Source of the DNA: Leuctra nigra
Taxonomy: Eukaryota > Arthropoda > Insecta > Plecoptera > Leuctridae
Length of the DNA: 64,000 bases
Reading direction: 5' to 3'
NCBI GenBank assembly: GCA_934045905.1
Contig: OW203761.1
Span: forward strand, 67,442,626-67,506,625
In this document: positions 36,690 to 50,555 of the stretch, piece by piece
How the letters are laid out: each line of letters begins with the position of its first letter
How positions within the stretch are numbered: position 1 is the stretch's first letter
Position numbers and translations under genes: made by a program
The notes under the pieces: model-generated
Database searches by the model: none
Told to the model about the DNA's origin: nothing
The model's input: the letters and a program-made list of their open reading frames with translations, nothing else

Positions 36690-37843
36690 CACAAGCTTTA
36701 ACCTCCATTGACTAAAAAATGGATGAAAACCTAGGAAATGAGGAAAATCTAAGGAACATTGTTAATTGTTACATTGTTACCTTTGTAGGCTAACCTACAT
36801 TGTTGGTCAATATACATTGACAAAAAGTGGATGAAAACCTAGGAAATGATGAAAATCTAAGGAACATTGTTAATCGTTACATTGTTACCTTTGTAGGCTA
36901 ACCTACATTGTTGGTCAATATACATTGACAAAAAAATGGATGAAAATCTATCGGGGGTGGACCCATCAGCTTCTGAATAACACGAACAGTTAATTCCGGC
37001 GAATCGGAGAGTCTGACATAAAAAAGTGTTTCTGCACTTTTTAAGCCTCTCACCATCTACTATATAGGGTAACGTTGTCAACTCTCTTAGAGTAATAGAT
37101 TCGTCACAAAGTAGGAAACAAATAAAAAAATATCAATATGAGCTACTTCTAAAGTGGCACCCCCCTATTTTTATCGCATTTTCTTGAAGCCTACACAACG
37201 TTATGCCGAGAAATGAAATAAAACACTTTTCGAAAATAATAGGCTTAACATTAACATGTAAAAAAAAATCTCCCCTCTGCCTCCTGGAGTCGCCCGACGT
37301 TGCCCGGTCAGATAATTTTATAATAAAGTTAGGTGAGGGTAGGTTAGCGAAGCGAGCGAAGCGAGCGTAGCTGACCCTTAACAAGCTCTAACCTACAGTG
37401 ACAAAAAATTGATGAAAACCTATCAGGATTGTGCCCTTCTGCTTCTGAAGGACATAAACTAAGAAATGCGGCGTATCGGAGCGTCTGACAGAAAAAAGTG
37501 TTTCTGCACTTTTTAAGCCTCTCTCCATCATCTATATGGTGTATCATTTTCAGCTCTCTAAGAGTAAAAAATTCGTTACAAAGTAGGAAACAAACAAAAT
37601 TTTTTCAATATGAGCTATTTCTAAAGTGGCACCCCCCTGTTTTTATCGAATTTTCTTGAAGCCTACACAACGTTATGCCGAGAAATGTAATAAAACACTT
37701 TTCGAAAAAAATAGGCTTAAAATAAAATTATAAAAAAGGAACCCCACTCTGCCCCCTTGGAGTCGCCCGACGCTGCCCTGTCAGATTATTATATAATAAA
37801 GTTAGGTTAATACAGGTTAGCGAAGCGAGCGTAGCTGACTCAT
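36690..37843 (+). repeat. Unit U33, full length
   Basis: 1154 bp. Carries the same ATTCGTTACAAAG and shortened A runs as U31. Confidence 0.94.
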
Positions 37844-38999
37844 CACAAGCTTTAACCTCCATTGACTAAAAAATGGATGAAAACCTAGGAAATGAGGAAA
37901 ATCTAAGGAACATTGTTAATTGTTACATTGTTACCTTTGTAGGCTAACCTACATTGTTGGTCAATATACATTGACAAAAAGTGGATGAAAACCTAGGAAA
38001 TGATGAAAATCTAAGGAACATTGTTAATCGTTACATTGTTACCTTTGTAGGCTAACCTACATTGTTGGTCAATATACATTGACAAAAAAATGGATGAAAA
38101 TCTATCGGGGGTGGACCCATCAGCTTCTGAATAACACGAACAGTTAATTCCGGCGAATCGGAGAGTCTGACATAAAAAAGTGTTTCTGCACTTTTTAAGC
38201 CTCTCACCATCTACTATATAGGGTAACGTTGTCAACTCTCTTAGAGTAATAGATTCGTCACAAAGTAGGAAACAAATAAAAAAATATCAATATGAGCTAC
38301 TTCTAAAGTGGCACCCCCCTATTTTTATCGCATTTTCTTGAAGCCTACACAACGTTATGCCGAGAAATGAAATAAAACACTTTTCGAAAATAATAGGCTT
38401 AACATTAACATGTAAAAAAAAATCTCCCCTCTGCCTCCTGGAGTCGCCCGACGTTGCCCGGTCAGATAATTTTATAATAAAGTTAGGTGAGGGTAGGTTA
38501 GCGAAGCGAGCGAAGCGAGCGTAGCTGACCCTTAACAAGCTCTAACCTACAGTGACAAAAAATTGATGAAAACCTATCAGGATTGTGCCCTTCTGCTTCT
38601 GAAGGACATAAACTAAGAAATGCGGCGTATCGGAGCGTCTGACAGAAAAAAGTATTTCTGCACCTTTTAAGCCTCTCTCCATCATCTATATGGTGTATCA
38701 TTTTCAGCTCTCTAAGAGTAAAAAATTCGTCACAAAGTAGGAAACAAACAAAATTTTTTCAATATGAGCTATTTCTAAAGTGGCACCCCCCTGTTTTTAT
38801 CGAATTTTCTTGAAGCCTACACAACGTTATGCCGAGAAATGTAATAAAACACTTTTCGAAAAAAAATAGGCTTAAAAATAAAATTATAAAAAAGGAACCC
38901 CACTCTGCCCCCTTGGAGTCGCCCGACGCTGCCCTGTCAGATTATTATATAATAAAGTTAGGTTAATACAGGTTAGCGAAGCGAGCGTAGCTGACTCAT
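37844..38999 (+). repeat. Unit U34, full length, broken-stem allele
   Basis: 1156 bp. GTATTTCTGCACC near 38653 with b2 half B, as in U32. Confidence 0.94.
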
Positions 39000-40154
39000 C
39001 ACAAGCTTTAACCTCCATTGACTAAAAAATGGATGAAAACCTAGGAAATGAGGAAAATCTAAGGAACATTGTTAATTGTTACATTGTTACCTTTGTAGGC
39101 TAACCTACATTGTTGGTCAATATACATTGACAAAAAGTGGATGAAAACCTAGGAAATGATGAAAATCTAAGGAACATTGTTAATCGTTACATTGTTACCT
39201 TTGTAGGCTAACCTACATTGTTGGTCAATATACATTGACAAAAAAATGGATGAAAATCTATCGGGGGTGGACCCATCAGCTTCTGAATAACACGAACAGT
39301 TAATTCCGGCGAATCGGAGAGTCTGACATAAAAAAGTGTTTCTGCACTTTTTAAGCCTCTCACCATCTACTATATAGGGTAACGTTGTCAACTCTCTTAG
39401 AGTAATAGATTCGTCACAAAGTAGGAAACAAATAAAAAAATATCAATATGAGCTACTTCTAAAGTGGCACCCCCCTATTTTTATCGCATTTTCTTGAAGC
39501 CTACACAACGTTATACCGAGAAATGAAATAAAACACTTTTCGAAAATAATAGGCTTAACATTAACATGTAAAAAAAAATCTCCCCTCTGCCTCCTGGAGT
39601 CGCCCGACGTTGCCCGGTCAGATAATTTTATAATAAAGTTAGGTGAGGGTAGGTTAGCGAAGCGAGCGAAGCGAGCGTAGCTGACCCTTAACAAGCTCTA
39701 ACCTACAGTGACAAAAAATTGATGAAAACCTATCAGGATTGTGCCCTTCTGCTTCTGAAGGACATAAACTAAGAAATGCGGCGTATCGGAGCGTCTGACA
39801 GAAAAAAGTGTTTCTGCACTTTTTAAGCCTCTCTCCATCATCTATATGGTGTATCATTTTCAGCTCTCTAAGAGTAATAGATTCGTCACAAAGTAGGAAA
39901 CAAACAAAATTTTTTCAATATGAGCTACTTCTAAAGTGGCACCCCCCTGTTTTTATCGAATTTTCTTGAAGCCTACACAACGTTATGCCGAGAAATGTAA
40001 TAAAACACTTTTCGAAAAAAAATAGGCTTAAAAATAAAATTATAAAAAAGAACCCCACTCTGCCCCCTTGGAGTCGCCCGACGCTGCCCTGTCAGATTAT
40101 TATATAATAAAGTTAGGTTAATACAGGTTAGCGAAGCGAGCGTAGCTGACTCAT
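39000..40154 (+). repeat. Unit U35, full length
   Basis: 1155 bp. Private CGTTATACCGAG near 39509 inside the otherwise very constant block. Half B is b1. Confidence 0.93.
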
Positions 40155-41309
40155 CACAAGCTTTAACCTCTATTGACTAAAAAATGGATGAAAACCTAGG
40201 AAATGAGGAAAATCTAAGGAACATTGTTAATTGTTACATTGTTACCTTTGTAGGCTAACCTACATTGTTGGTCAATATACATTGACAAAAAGTGGATGAA
40301 AACCTAGGAAATGATGAAAATCTAAGGAACATTGTTAATCGTTACATTGTTACCTTTGTAGGCTAACCTACATTGTTGGTCAATATACATTGACAAAAAA
40401 ATGGATGAAAATCTATCGGGGGTGGACCCATCAGCTTCTGAATAACACGAACAGTTAATTCCGGCGAATCGGAGAGTCTGACATAAAAAAGTGTTTCTGC
40501 ACTTTTTAAGCCTCTCACCATCTACTATATAGGGTAACGTTGTCAACTCTCTTAGAGTAATAGATTCGTCACAAAGTAGGAAACAAATAAAAAAATATCA
40601 ATATGAGCTACTTCTAAAGTGGCACCCCCCTATTTTTATCGCATTTTCTTGAAGCCTACACAACGTTATGCCGAGAAATGAAATAAAACACTTTTCGAAA
40701 ATAATAGGCTTAACATTAACATGTAAAAAAAAATCTCCCCTCTGCCTCCTGGAGTCGCCCGACGTTGCCCGGTCAGATAATTTTATAATAAAGTTAGGTG
40801 AGGGTAGGTTAGCGAAGCGAGCGAAGCGAGCGTAGCTGACCCTTAACAAGCTCTAACCTACAGTGACGAAAAATTGATGAAAACCTATCAGGATTGTGCC
40901 CTTCTGCTTCTGAAGGACATAAACTAAGAAATGCGGCGTATCGTAGCGTCTGACAGAAAAAAGTGTTTCTGCACTTTTTAAGCCTCTCTCCATCATCTAT
41001 ATGGTGTATCATTTTCAGCTCTCTAAGAGTAAAAAATTCGTCACAAAGTAGGAAACAAACAAAATTTTTTCAATATGAGCTATTTCTAAAGTGGCACCCC
41101 CCTGTTTTTATCGAATTTTCTTGAAGCCTACACAACGTTATGCCGAGAAATGTAATAAAACACTTTTCGAAAAAAATAGGCTTAAAAATAACATTATAAA
41201 AAAGGAACCCCACTCTGCCCCCTTGGAGTCGCCCGACGCTGCCCTGTCAGATTATTATATAATAAAGTTAGGTTAATACAGGTTAGCGAAGCGAGCGTAG
41301 CTGACTCAT
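40155..41309 (+). repeat. Unit U36, full length, G haplotype
   Basis: 1155 bp. Third copy of the G haplotype of U17 and U20, with a private AAATAACATTAT near 41187. Confidence 0.94.
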
Positions 41310-42465
41310 CACAAGCTTTAACCTCCATTGACTAAAAAATGGATGAAAACCAAGGAAATGAGGAAAATCTAAGGAACATTGTTAATTGTTACATTGTTAC
41401 CTTTGTAGGCTAACCTACATTGTTGGTCAATATACATTGACAAAAAGTGGATGAAAACCTAGGAAATGATGAAAATCTAAGGAACATTGTTAATCGTTAC
41501 ATTGTTACCTTTGTAGGCTAACTTACATTGTTGGTCAATATACATTGACAAAAAAATGGATGAAAATCTATCGGGGGTGGACCCATCAGCTTCTGAATAA
41601 CACGAACAGTTAATTCCGGCGAATCGGAGAGTCTGACATAAAAAAGTGTTTCTGCACTTTTTAAGCCTCTCACCATCTACTATATAGGGTAACGTTGTCA
41701 ACTCTCTTAGAGTAATAGATTCGTCACAAAGTAGGAAACAAATAAAAAAATATCAATATGAGCTACTTCTAAAGTGGCACCCCCCTATTTTTATCGCATT
41801 TTCTTGAAGCCTACACAACGTTATGCCGAGAAATGAAATAAAACACTTTTCGAAAATAATAGGCTTAACATTAACATGTAAAAAAAAATCTCCCCTCTGC
41901 CTCCTGGAGTCGCCCGACGTTGCCCGGTCAGATAATTTTATAATAAAGTTAGGTGAGGGTAGGTTAGCGAAGCGAGCGAAGCGAGCGTAGCTGACCCTTA
42001 ACAAGCTCTAACCTACAGTGACAAAAAATTGATGAAAACCTATCAGGATTGTGCCCTTCTGCTTCTGAAGGACATAAACTAAGAAATGCGGCGTATCGGA
42101 GCGTCTGACAGAAAAAAGTGTTTCTGCACTTTTTAAGCCTCTCTCCATCATCTATATGGTGTATCATTTTCAGCTCTCTAAGAGTAAAAAATTCGTCACA
42201 AAGTAGGAAACAAACAAAATTTTTTCAATATGAGCTATTTCTAAAGTGGCACCCCCCTGTTTTTATCGAATTTTCTTGAAGCCTACACAACGTTATGCCG
42301 AGAAATGTAATAAAACACTTTTCGAAAAAAAATAGGCTTAAAAATAAAATTATAAAAAAGGAACCCTACTCTGCCCCCTTGGAGTCGCCCGACGCTGCCC
42401 TGTCAGATTATTATATAATAAAGTTAGGTTAATACAGGTTAGCGAAGCGAGCGTAGCTGACTCAT
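41310..42465 (+). repeat. Unit U37, full length
   Basis: 1156 bp. Private changes are AACCAAGGAAATG near 41348, CTAACTTACATTG near 41518 (breaks the TGTAGG stem) and GGAACCCTACTC near 42361. Half B is b2. Confidence 0.93.
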
Positions 42466-43621
42466 CACAAGCTTTAACCTCCATTGACTAAAAAATGGAT
42501 GAAAACCTAGGAAATGAGGAAAATCTAAGGAACATTGTTAATTGTTACATTGTTACCTTTGTAGGCTAACCTACATTGTTGGGCAATATACATTGACAAA
42601 AAGTGGATGAAAACCTAGGAAATGATGAAAATCTAAGGAACATTTTTAATCGTTACATTGTTACCTTTGTAGGCTAACCTACATTGTTGGTCAATATACA
42701 TTGACAAAAAAATGGATGAAAATCTATCGGGGGTGGACCCATCAGCTTCTGAATAACACGAACAGTTAATTCCGGCGAATCGGAGAGTCTGACATAAAAA
42801 AGTGTTTCTGCACTTTTTAAGCCTCTCACCATCTACTATATAGGGTAACGTTGTCAACTCTCTTAGAGTAATAGATTCGTCACAAAGTAGGAAACAAATA
42901 AAAAAATATCAATATGAGCTACTTCTAAAGTGGCACCCCCCTATTTTTATCGCATTTTCTTGAAGCCTACACAACGTTATGCCGAGAAATGAAATAAAAC
43001 ACTTTTCGAAAATAATAGGCTTAACATTAACATGTAAAAAAAAATCTCCCCTCTGCCTCCTGGAGTCGCCCGACGTTGCCCGGTCAGATAATTTTATAAT
43101 AAAGTTAGGTGAGGGTAGGTTAGCGAAGCGAGCGAAGCGAGCGTAGCTGACCCTTAACAAGCTCTAACCTACAGTGACAAAAAATTGATGAAAACCTATC
43201 AGGATTGTGCCCTTCTGCTTCTGAAGGACATAAACTAAGAAATGCGGCGTATCGGAGCGTCTGACAGAAAAAAGTGTTTCTGCACTTTTTAAGCCTCTCT
43301 CCATCATCTATATGGTGTATCATTTTCAGCTCTCTAAGAGTAAAAAATTCGTCACAAAGTAGGAAACAAACAAAATTTTTTCAATATGAGCTATTTCTAA
43401 AGTGGCACCCCCCTGTTTTTATCGAATTTTCTTGAAGCCTACACAACGTTATGCCGAGAAATGTAATAAAACACTTTTCGAAAAAAAATAGGCTTAAAAA
43501 TAAAATTATAAAAAAGGAACCCCACTCTGCCCCCTTGGAGTCGCCCGACGCTGCCCTGTCAGATTATTATATAATAAAGTTAGGTTAATACAGGTTAGCG
43601 AAGCGAGCGTAGCTGACTCAT
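42466..43621 (+). repeat. Unit U38, full length
   Basis: 1156 bp. Private TTGGGCAATATAC near 42579 and ACATTTTTAATCG near 42641, in the two subrepeats. Half B is b2. Confidence 0.93.
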
Positions 43622-44776
43622 CACAAGCTTTAACCTCCATTGACTAAAAAATGGATGAAAACCTAGGAAATGAGGAAAATCTAAGGAACATTGTTAATTG
43701 TTACATTGTTACCTTTGTAGGCTAACCTACATTGTTGGTCAATATACATTGACAAAAAGTGGATGAAAACCTAGGAAATGATGAAAATCTAAGGAACATT
43801 GTTAATCGTTACATTGTTACCTTTGTAGGCTAACCTACATTGTTGGTCAATATACATTGACAAAAAAATGGATGAAAATCTATCGGGGGTGGACCCATCA
43901 GCTTCTGAATAACACGAACAGTTAATTCCGGCGAATCGGAGAGTCTGACATAAAAAAGTGTTTTTGCACTTTTTAAGCCTCTCACCATCTACTATATAGG
44001 GTAACGTTGTCAACTCTCTTAGAGTAATAGATTCGTCACAAAGTAGGAAACAAATAAAAAAATATCAATATGAGCTACTTCTAAAGTGGCACCCCCCTAT
44101 TTTTATCGCATTTTCTTGAAGCCTACACAACGTTATGCCGAGAAATGAAATAAAACACTTTTCGAAAATAATAGGCTTAACATTAACATGTAAAAAAAAA
44201 TCTCCCCTCTGCCTCCTGGAGTCGCCCGACGTTGCCCGGTCAGATAATTTTATAATAAAGTTAGGTGAGGGTAGGTTAGCGAAGCGAGCGAAGCGAGCGT
44301 AGCTGACCCTTAACAAGCTCTAACCTACAGTGACAAAAAATTGATGAAAACCTATCAGGATTGTGCCCTTCTGCTTCTGAAGGACATAAACTAAGAAATG
44401 CGGCGTATCGGAGCGTCTGACAGAAAAAAGTGTTTCTGCACTTTTTAAGCCTCTCTCCATCATCTATATGGTGTATCATTTTCAGCTCTCTAAGAGTAAT
44501 AGATTCGTCACAAAGTAGGAAACAAACAAAATTTTTTCAATATGAGCTACTTCTAAAGTGGCACCCCCCTGTTTTTATCGAATTTTCTTGAAGCCTACAC
44601 AACGTTATGCCGAGAAATGTAATAAAACACTTTTCGAAAAAAAATAGGCTTAAAAATAAAATTATAAAAAAGAACCCCACTCTGCCCCCTTGGAGTCGCC
44701 CGACGCTGCCCTGTCAGATTATTATATAATAAAGTTAGGTTAATACAAGTTAGCGAAGCGAGCGTAGCTGACTCAT
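43622..44776 (+). repeat. Unit U39, full length
   Basis: 1155 bp. Half A has GTGTTTTTGCAC near 43959. Half B is b1, with a private AATACAAGTTAGC near 44743 at the B-to-A junction. Confidence 0.93.
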
Positions 44777-45933
44777 CACAAGCTTTAACCTCCATTGACT
44801 AAAAAATGGATGAAAACCTAGGAAATGAGGAAAATCTAAGGAACATTGTTAATTGTTACATTGTTACCTTTGTAGGCTAACCTACATTGTTGGTCAATAT
44901 ACATTGACAAAAAAATGGATGAAAACCTAGGAAATGATGAAAATCTAAGGAACATTGTTAATTGTTACATTGTTACCTTTGTAGGCTAACCTACATTGTT
45001 GGTCAATATACATTGACAAAAAAATGGATGAAAATCTATCGGGGGTGGACCCATCAGCTTCTGAATAACACGAACAGTTAATTCCGGCGAATCGGAGAGT
45101 CTGACATAAAAAAGTGTTTCTGCACTTTTTAAGCCTCTCACCATCTACTATATAGGGTAACGTTGTCAACTCTCTTAGAGTAATAGATTCGTCACAAAGT
45201 AGGAAACAAATAAAAAAATATCAATATGAGCTACTTCTAAAGTGGCACCCTCTATTTTTATCGCATTTTCTTGAAGCCTACACAACGTTATGCCGAGAAA
45301 TGAAATAAAACACTTTTCGAAAATAATAGGCTTAACATTAACATGTAAAAAAAAAATCTCCCCTCTGCCTCCTGGAGTCGCCCGACGTTGCCCGGTCAGA
45401 TAATTTTATAATAAAGTTAGGTGAGGGTAGATTAGCGAAGCGAGCGAAGCGAGCGTAGCTGACCCTTAACAAGCTTTAACCTACAGTGACAAAAAATTGA
45501 TGAAAACCTATCAGGATTGTGCCCTTCTGCTTCTGAAGGACATAAACTAAGAAATGCGGCGTATCGGAGCGTCTGACAGAAAAAAGTGTTTTTGCACTTT
45601 TTAAGCCTCTCTCCATCATCTATATGGTGTATCATTTTCAGCTCTCTAAGAGTAAAAAATTCGTCACAAAGTAGGAAACAAACAAAATTTTTTCAATATG
45701 AGCTATTTCTAAAGTGGCACCCCCCTGTTTTTATCGAATTTTCTTGAAGCCTACACAACGTTATGCCGAGAAATGTAATAAAACACTTTTCGAAAAAAAA
45801 TAGGCTTAAAAATAAAATTATAAAAAAGGAACCCCACTCTGCCCCCTTGGAGTCGCCCGACGCTGCCCTGTCAGATTATTATATAATAAAGTTAGGTTAA
45901 TACAGGTTAGCGAAGCGAGCGTAGCTGACTCAT
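44777..45933 (+). repeat. Unit U40, full length, X-type half A
   Basis: 1157 bp. Twin of U22: X-type, GGCACCCTCTATTT, GTGTTTTTGCAC in half B. It differs by GGGTAGATTAGCG near 45425 and one extra A after TTTTCG in half B. Confidence 0.94.
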
Positions 45934-47089
45934 CACAAGCTTTAACCTCCATTGACTAAAAAATGGATGAAAACCTAGGAAATGAGGAAAATCTAAGGAA
46001 CATTGTTAATTGTTACATTGTTACCTTTGTAGGCTAACCTACATTGTTGGTCAATATACATTGACAAAAAGTGGATGAAAACCTCGGAAATGATGAAAAT
46101 CTAAGGAACATTGTTAATCGTTACATTGTTACCTTTGTAGGCTAACCTACATTGTTGGTCAATATACATTGACAAAAAAATGGATGAAAATCTATCGGGG
46201 GTGGACCCATCAGCTTCTGAATAACACGAACAGTTAATTCCGGCGAATCGGAGAGTCTGACATAAAAAAGTGTTTCTGCACTTTTTAAGCCTCTCACCAT
46301 CTACTATATAGGGTAACGTTGTCAACTCTCTTAGAGTAATAGATTCGTCACAAAGTAGGAAACAAATAAAAAAATATCAATATAAGCTACTTCTAAAGTG
46401 GCACCCCCCTATTTTTATCGCATTTTCTTGAAGCCTACCCAACGTTATGCCGAGAAATGAAATAAAACACTTTTCGAAAATAATAGGCTTAACATTAACA
46501 TGTAAAAAAAAATCTCCCCTCTGCCTCCTGGAGTCGCCCGACGTTGCCCGGTCAGATAATTTTATAATAAAGTTAGGTGAGGGTAGGTTAGCGAAGCGAG
46601 CGAAGCGAGCGTAGCTGACCCTTAACAAGCTCTAACCTACAGTGACAAAAAATTGATGAAAACCTATCAGGATTGTGCCCATCTGCTTCTGAAGGACATA
46701 AACTAAGAAATGCGGCGTATCGGAGCGTCTGACAGAAAAAAGTGTTTCTGCACTTTTTAAGCCTCTCTCCATCATCTATATGGTGTATCATTTTCAGCTC
46801 TCTAAGAGTAAAAAATTCGTCACAAAGTAGGAAACAAACAAAATTTTTTCAATATGAGCTACTTCTAAAGTGGCACCCCCCTGTTTTTATCGAATTTTCT
46901 TGAAGCCTACACAACGTTATGCCGAGAAATGTAATAAAACACTTTTCGAAAAAAAATAGGCTTAAAAATAAAATTATAAAAAAGGAACCCCACTCTGCCC
47001 CCTTGGAGTCGCCCGACGCTGCCCTGTCAGATTATTATATAATAAAGTTAGGTTAATACAGGTTAGCGAAGCGAGCGTAGCTGACTCAT
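45934..47089 (+). repeat. Unit U41, full length, mosaic half B
   Basis: 1156 bp. Twin of U23, with all five of its private substitutions. Confidence 0.95.
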
Positions 47090-48244
47090 CACAAGCTTTA
47101 ACCTCCATTGACTAAAAAATGGATGAAAACCTAGGAAATGAGGAAAATCTAAGGAACATTGTTAATTGTTACATTGTTACCTTTGTAGGCTAACCTACAT
47201 TGTTGGTCAATATACATTGACAAAAAGTGGATGAAAACCTAGGAAATGATGAAAATCTAAGGAACATTGTTAATCGTTACATTGTTACCTTTGTAGGCTA
47301 ACCTACATTGTTGGTCAATATACATTGACAAAAAAATGGATGAAAATCTATCGGGGGTGGACCCATCAGCTTCTGAATAACACGAACAGTTAATTCCGGC
47401 GAATCGGAGAGTCTGACATAAAAAAGTGTTTCTGCACTTTTTAAGCCTCTCACCATCTACTATATAGGGTAACGTTGTCAACTCTCTTAGAGTAATAGAT
47501 TCGTCACAAAGTAGGAAACAAATAAAAAAATATCAATATGAGCTACTTCTAAAGTGGCACCCCCCTATTTTTATCGCATTTTCTTGAAGCCTACACAACG
47601 TTATGCCGAGAAATGAAATAAAACACTTTTCGAAAATAATAGGCTTAACATTAACATGTAAAAAAAAATCTCCCCTCTGCCTCCTGGAGTCGCCCGACGT
47701 TGCCCGGTCAGATAATTTTATAATAAAGTTAGGTGAGGGTAGGTTAGCGAAGCGAGCGAAGCGAGCGTAGCTGACCCTTAACAAGCTCTAACCTACAGTG
47801 ACAAAAAATTGATGAAAACCTATCAGGATTGTGCCCTTCTGCTTCTGAAGGACATAAACTAAGAAATGCGGCGTATCGGAGCGTCTGACAGAAAAAAGTA
47901 TTTCTGCACCTTTTAAGCCTCTCTCCATCATCTATATGGTGTATCATTTTCAGCTCTCTAAGAGTAATAGATTCGTCACAAAGTAGGAAACAAACAAAAT
48001 TTTTTCAATATGAGCTACTTCTAAAGTGGCACCCCCCTATTTTTATCGAATTTTCTTGAAGCCTACACAACGTTATGCCGAGAAATGTAATAAAACACTT
48101 TTCGAAAAAAAATAGGCTTAAAAATAAAATTATAAAAAAGAACCCCACTCTGCCCCCTTGGAGTCGCCCGACGCTGCCCTGTCAGATTATTATATAATAA
48201 AGTTAGGTTAATACAGGTTAGCGAAGCGAGCGTAGCTGACTCAT
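47090..48244 (+). repeat. Unit U42, full length, broken-stem allele
   Basis: 1155 bp. Twin of U24, including GTATTTCTGCACC and the A-like CCTATTTTTATCG in half B. Confidence 0.95.
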
Positions 48245-49400
48245 CACAAGCTTTAACCTCCATTGACTAAAAAATGGATGAAAACCTAGGAAATGAGGAA
48301 AATCTAAGGAACATTGTTAATTGTTACATTGTTACCTTTGTAGGCTAACCTACATTGTTGGTCAATATACATTGACAAAAAGTGGATGAAAACCTAGGAA
48401 ATGATGAAAATCTAAGGAACATTGTTAATCGTTACATTGTTACCTTTGTAGGCTAACCTACATTGTTGGTCAATATACATTGACAAAAAAATGGATGAAA
48501 ATCTATCGGGGGTGGACCCATCAGCTTCTGAATAACACGAACAGTTAATTCCGGCGAATCGGAGAGTCTGACATAAAAAAGTGTTTCTGCACTTTTTAAG
48601 CCTCTCACCATCTACTATATAGGGTAACGTTGTCAACTCTCTTAGAGTAATAGATTCGTCACAAAGTAGGAAACAAATAAAAAAATATCAATATGAGCTA
48701 CTTCTAAAGTGGCACCCCCCTATTTTTATCGCATTTTCTTGAAGCCTACACAACGTTATGCCGAGAAATGAAATAAAACACTTTTCGAAAATAATAGGCT
48801 TAACATTAACATGTAAAAAAAAATCTCCCCTCTGCCTCCTGGAGTCGCCCGACGTTGCCCGGTCAGATAATTTTATAATAAAGTTAGGTGAGGTTAGGTT
48901 AGCGAAGCGAGCGAAGCGAGCGTAGCTGACCCTTAACAAGCTCTAACCTACAGTGACAAAAAATTGATGAAAACCTATCAGGATTGTGCCCTTCTGCTTC
49001 TGAAGGACATAAACTAAGAAATGCGGCGTATCGGAGCGTCTGACAGAAAAAAGTGTTTCTGCACTTTTTAAGCCTCTCTCCATCATCTATATGGTGTATC
49101 ATTTTCAGCTCTCTAAGAGTAAAAAATTCGTCACAAAGTAGGAAACAAACAAAATTTTTTCAATATGAGCTATTTCTAAAGTGGCACCCCCCTGTTTTTA
49201 TCGAATTTTCTTGAAGCCTACACAACGTTATGCCGAGAAATGTAATAAAACACTTTTCGAAAAAAAATAGGCTTAAAAATAAAATTATAAAAAAGGAACC
49301 CCACTCTGCCCCCTTGGAGTCGCCCGACGCTGCCCTGTCAGATTATTATATAATAAAGTTAGGTTAATACAGGTTAGCGAAGCGAGCGTAGCTGACTCAT
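48245..49400 (+). repeat. Unit U43, full length
   Basis: 1156 bp. Twin of U25, with GTGAGGTTAGG at the A-to-B junction. Confidence 0.95.
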
Positions 49401-50555
49401 CACAAGCTTTAACCTCCATTGACTAAAAAATGGATGAAAACCTAGGAAATGAGGAAAATCTAAGGAACATTGTTAATTGTTACATTGTTACCTTTGTAGG
49501 CTAACCTACATTGTTGGTCAATATACATTGACAAAAAGTGGATGAAAACCTAGGAAATGATGAAAATCTAAGGAACATTGTTAATCGTTACATTGTTACC
49601 TTTGTAGGCTAACCTACATTGTTGGTCAATATACATTGACAAAAAAATGGATGAAAATCTATCGGGGGTGGACCCATCAGCTTCTGAATAACACGAACAG
49701 TTAATTCCGGCGAATCGGAGAGTCTGACATAAAAAAGTGTTTCTGCACTTTTTAAGCCTCTCACCATCTACTATATAGGGTAACGTTGTCAACTCTCTTA
49801 GAGTAATAGATTCGTCACAAAGTAGGAAACAAATAAAAAAATATCAATATGAGCTACTTCTAAAGTGGCACCCCCCTATTTTTATCGCATTTTCTTGAAG
49901 CCTACACAACGTTATGCCGAGAAATGAAATAAAACACTTTTCGAAAATAATAGGCTTAACATTAACATGTAAAAAAAAATCTCCCCTCTGCCTCCTGGAG
50001 TCGCCCGACGTTGCCCGGTCAGATAATTTTATAATAAAGTTAGGTGAGGGTAGGTTAGCGAAGCGAGCGAAGCGAGCGTAGCTGACCCTTAACAAGCTCT
50101 AACCTACAGTGACAAAAAATTGATGAAAACCTATCAGGATTGTGCCCTTCTGCTTCTGAAGGACATAAACTAAGAAATGCGGCGTATCGGAGCGTCTGAC
50201 AGAAAAAAGTGTTTCTGCACTTTTTAAGCCTCTCTCCATCATCTATATGGTGTATCATTTTCAGCTCTCTAAGAATAATAGATTCGTCACAAAGTAGGAA
50301 ACAAACAAAATTTTTTCAATATGAGCTACTTCTAAAGTGGAACCCCCCTGTTTTTATCGAATTTTCTTGAAGCCTACACAACGTTATGCCGAGAAATGTA
50401 ATAAAACACTTTTCGAAAAAAAATAGGCTTAAAAATAAAATTATAAAAAAGAACCCCACTCTGCCCCCTTGGAGTCGCCCGACGCTGCCCTGTCAGATTA
50501 TTATATAATAAAGTTAGGTTAATACAGGTTAGCGAAGCGAGCGTAGCTGACTCAT
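49401..50555 (+). repeat. Unit U44, full length, b3 half B
   Basis: 1155 bp. Twin of U26 (CTAAGAATAATAG, GTGGAACCCC). Confidence 0.95.

Larger units (their letters stand above)
34380..38999 (+). repeat. Tandem duplication of a two-unit block (offset 2310 bp)
   Basis: U31-U32 and U33-U34 are twins: the ATTCGTTAC allele with shortened A runs alternates with the broken-stem allele. Confidence 0.9.
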
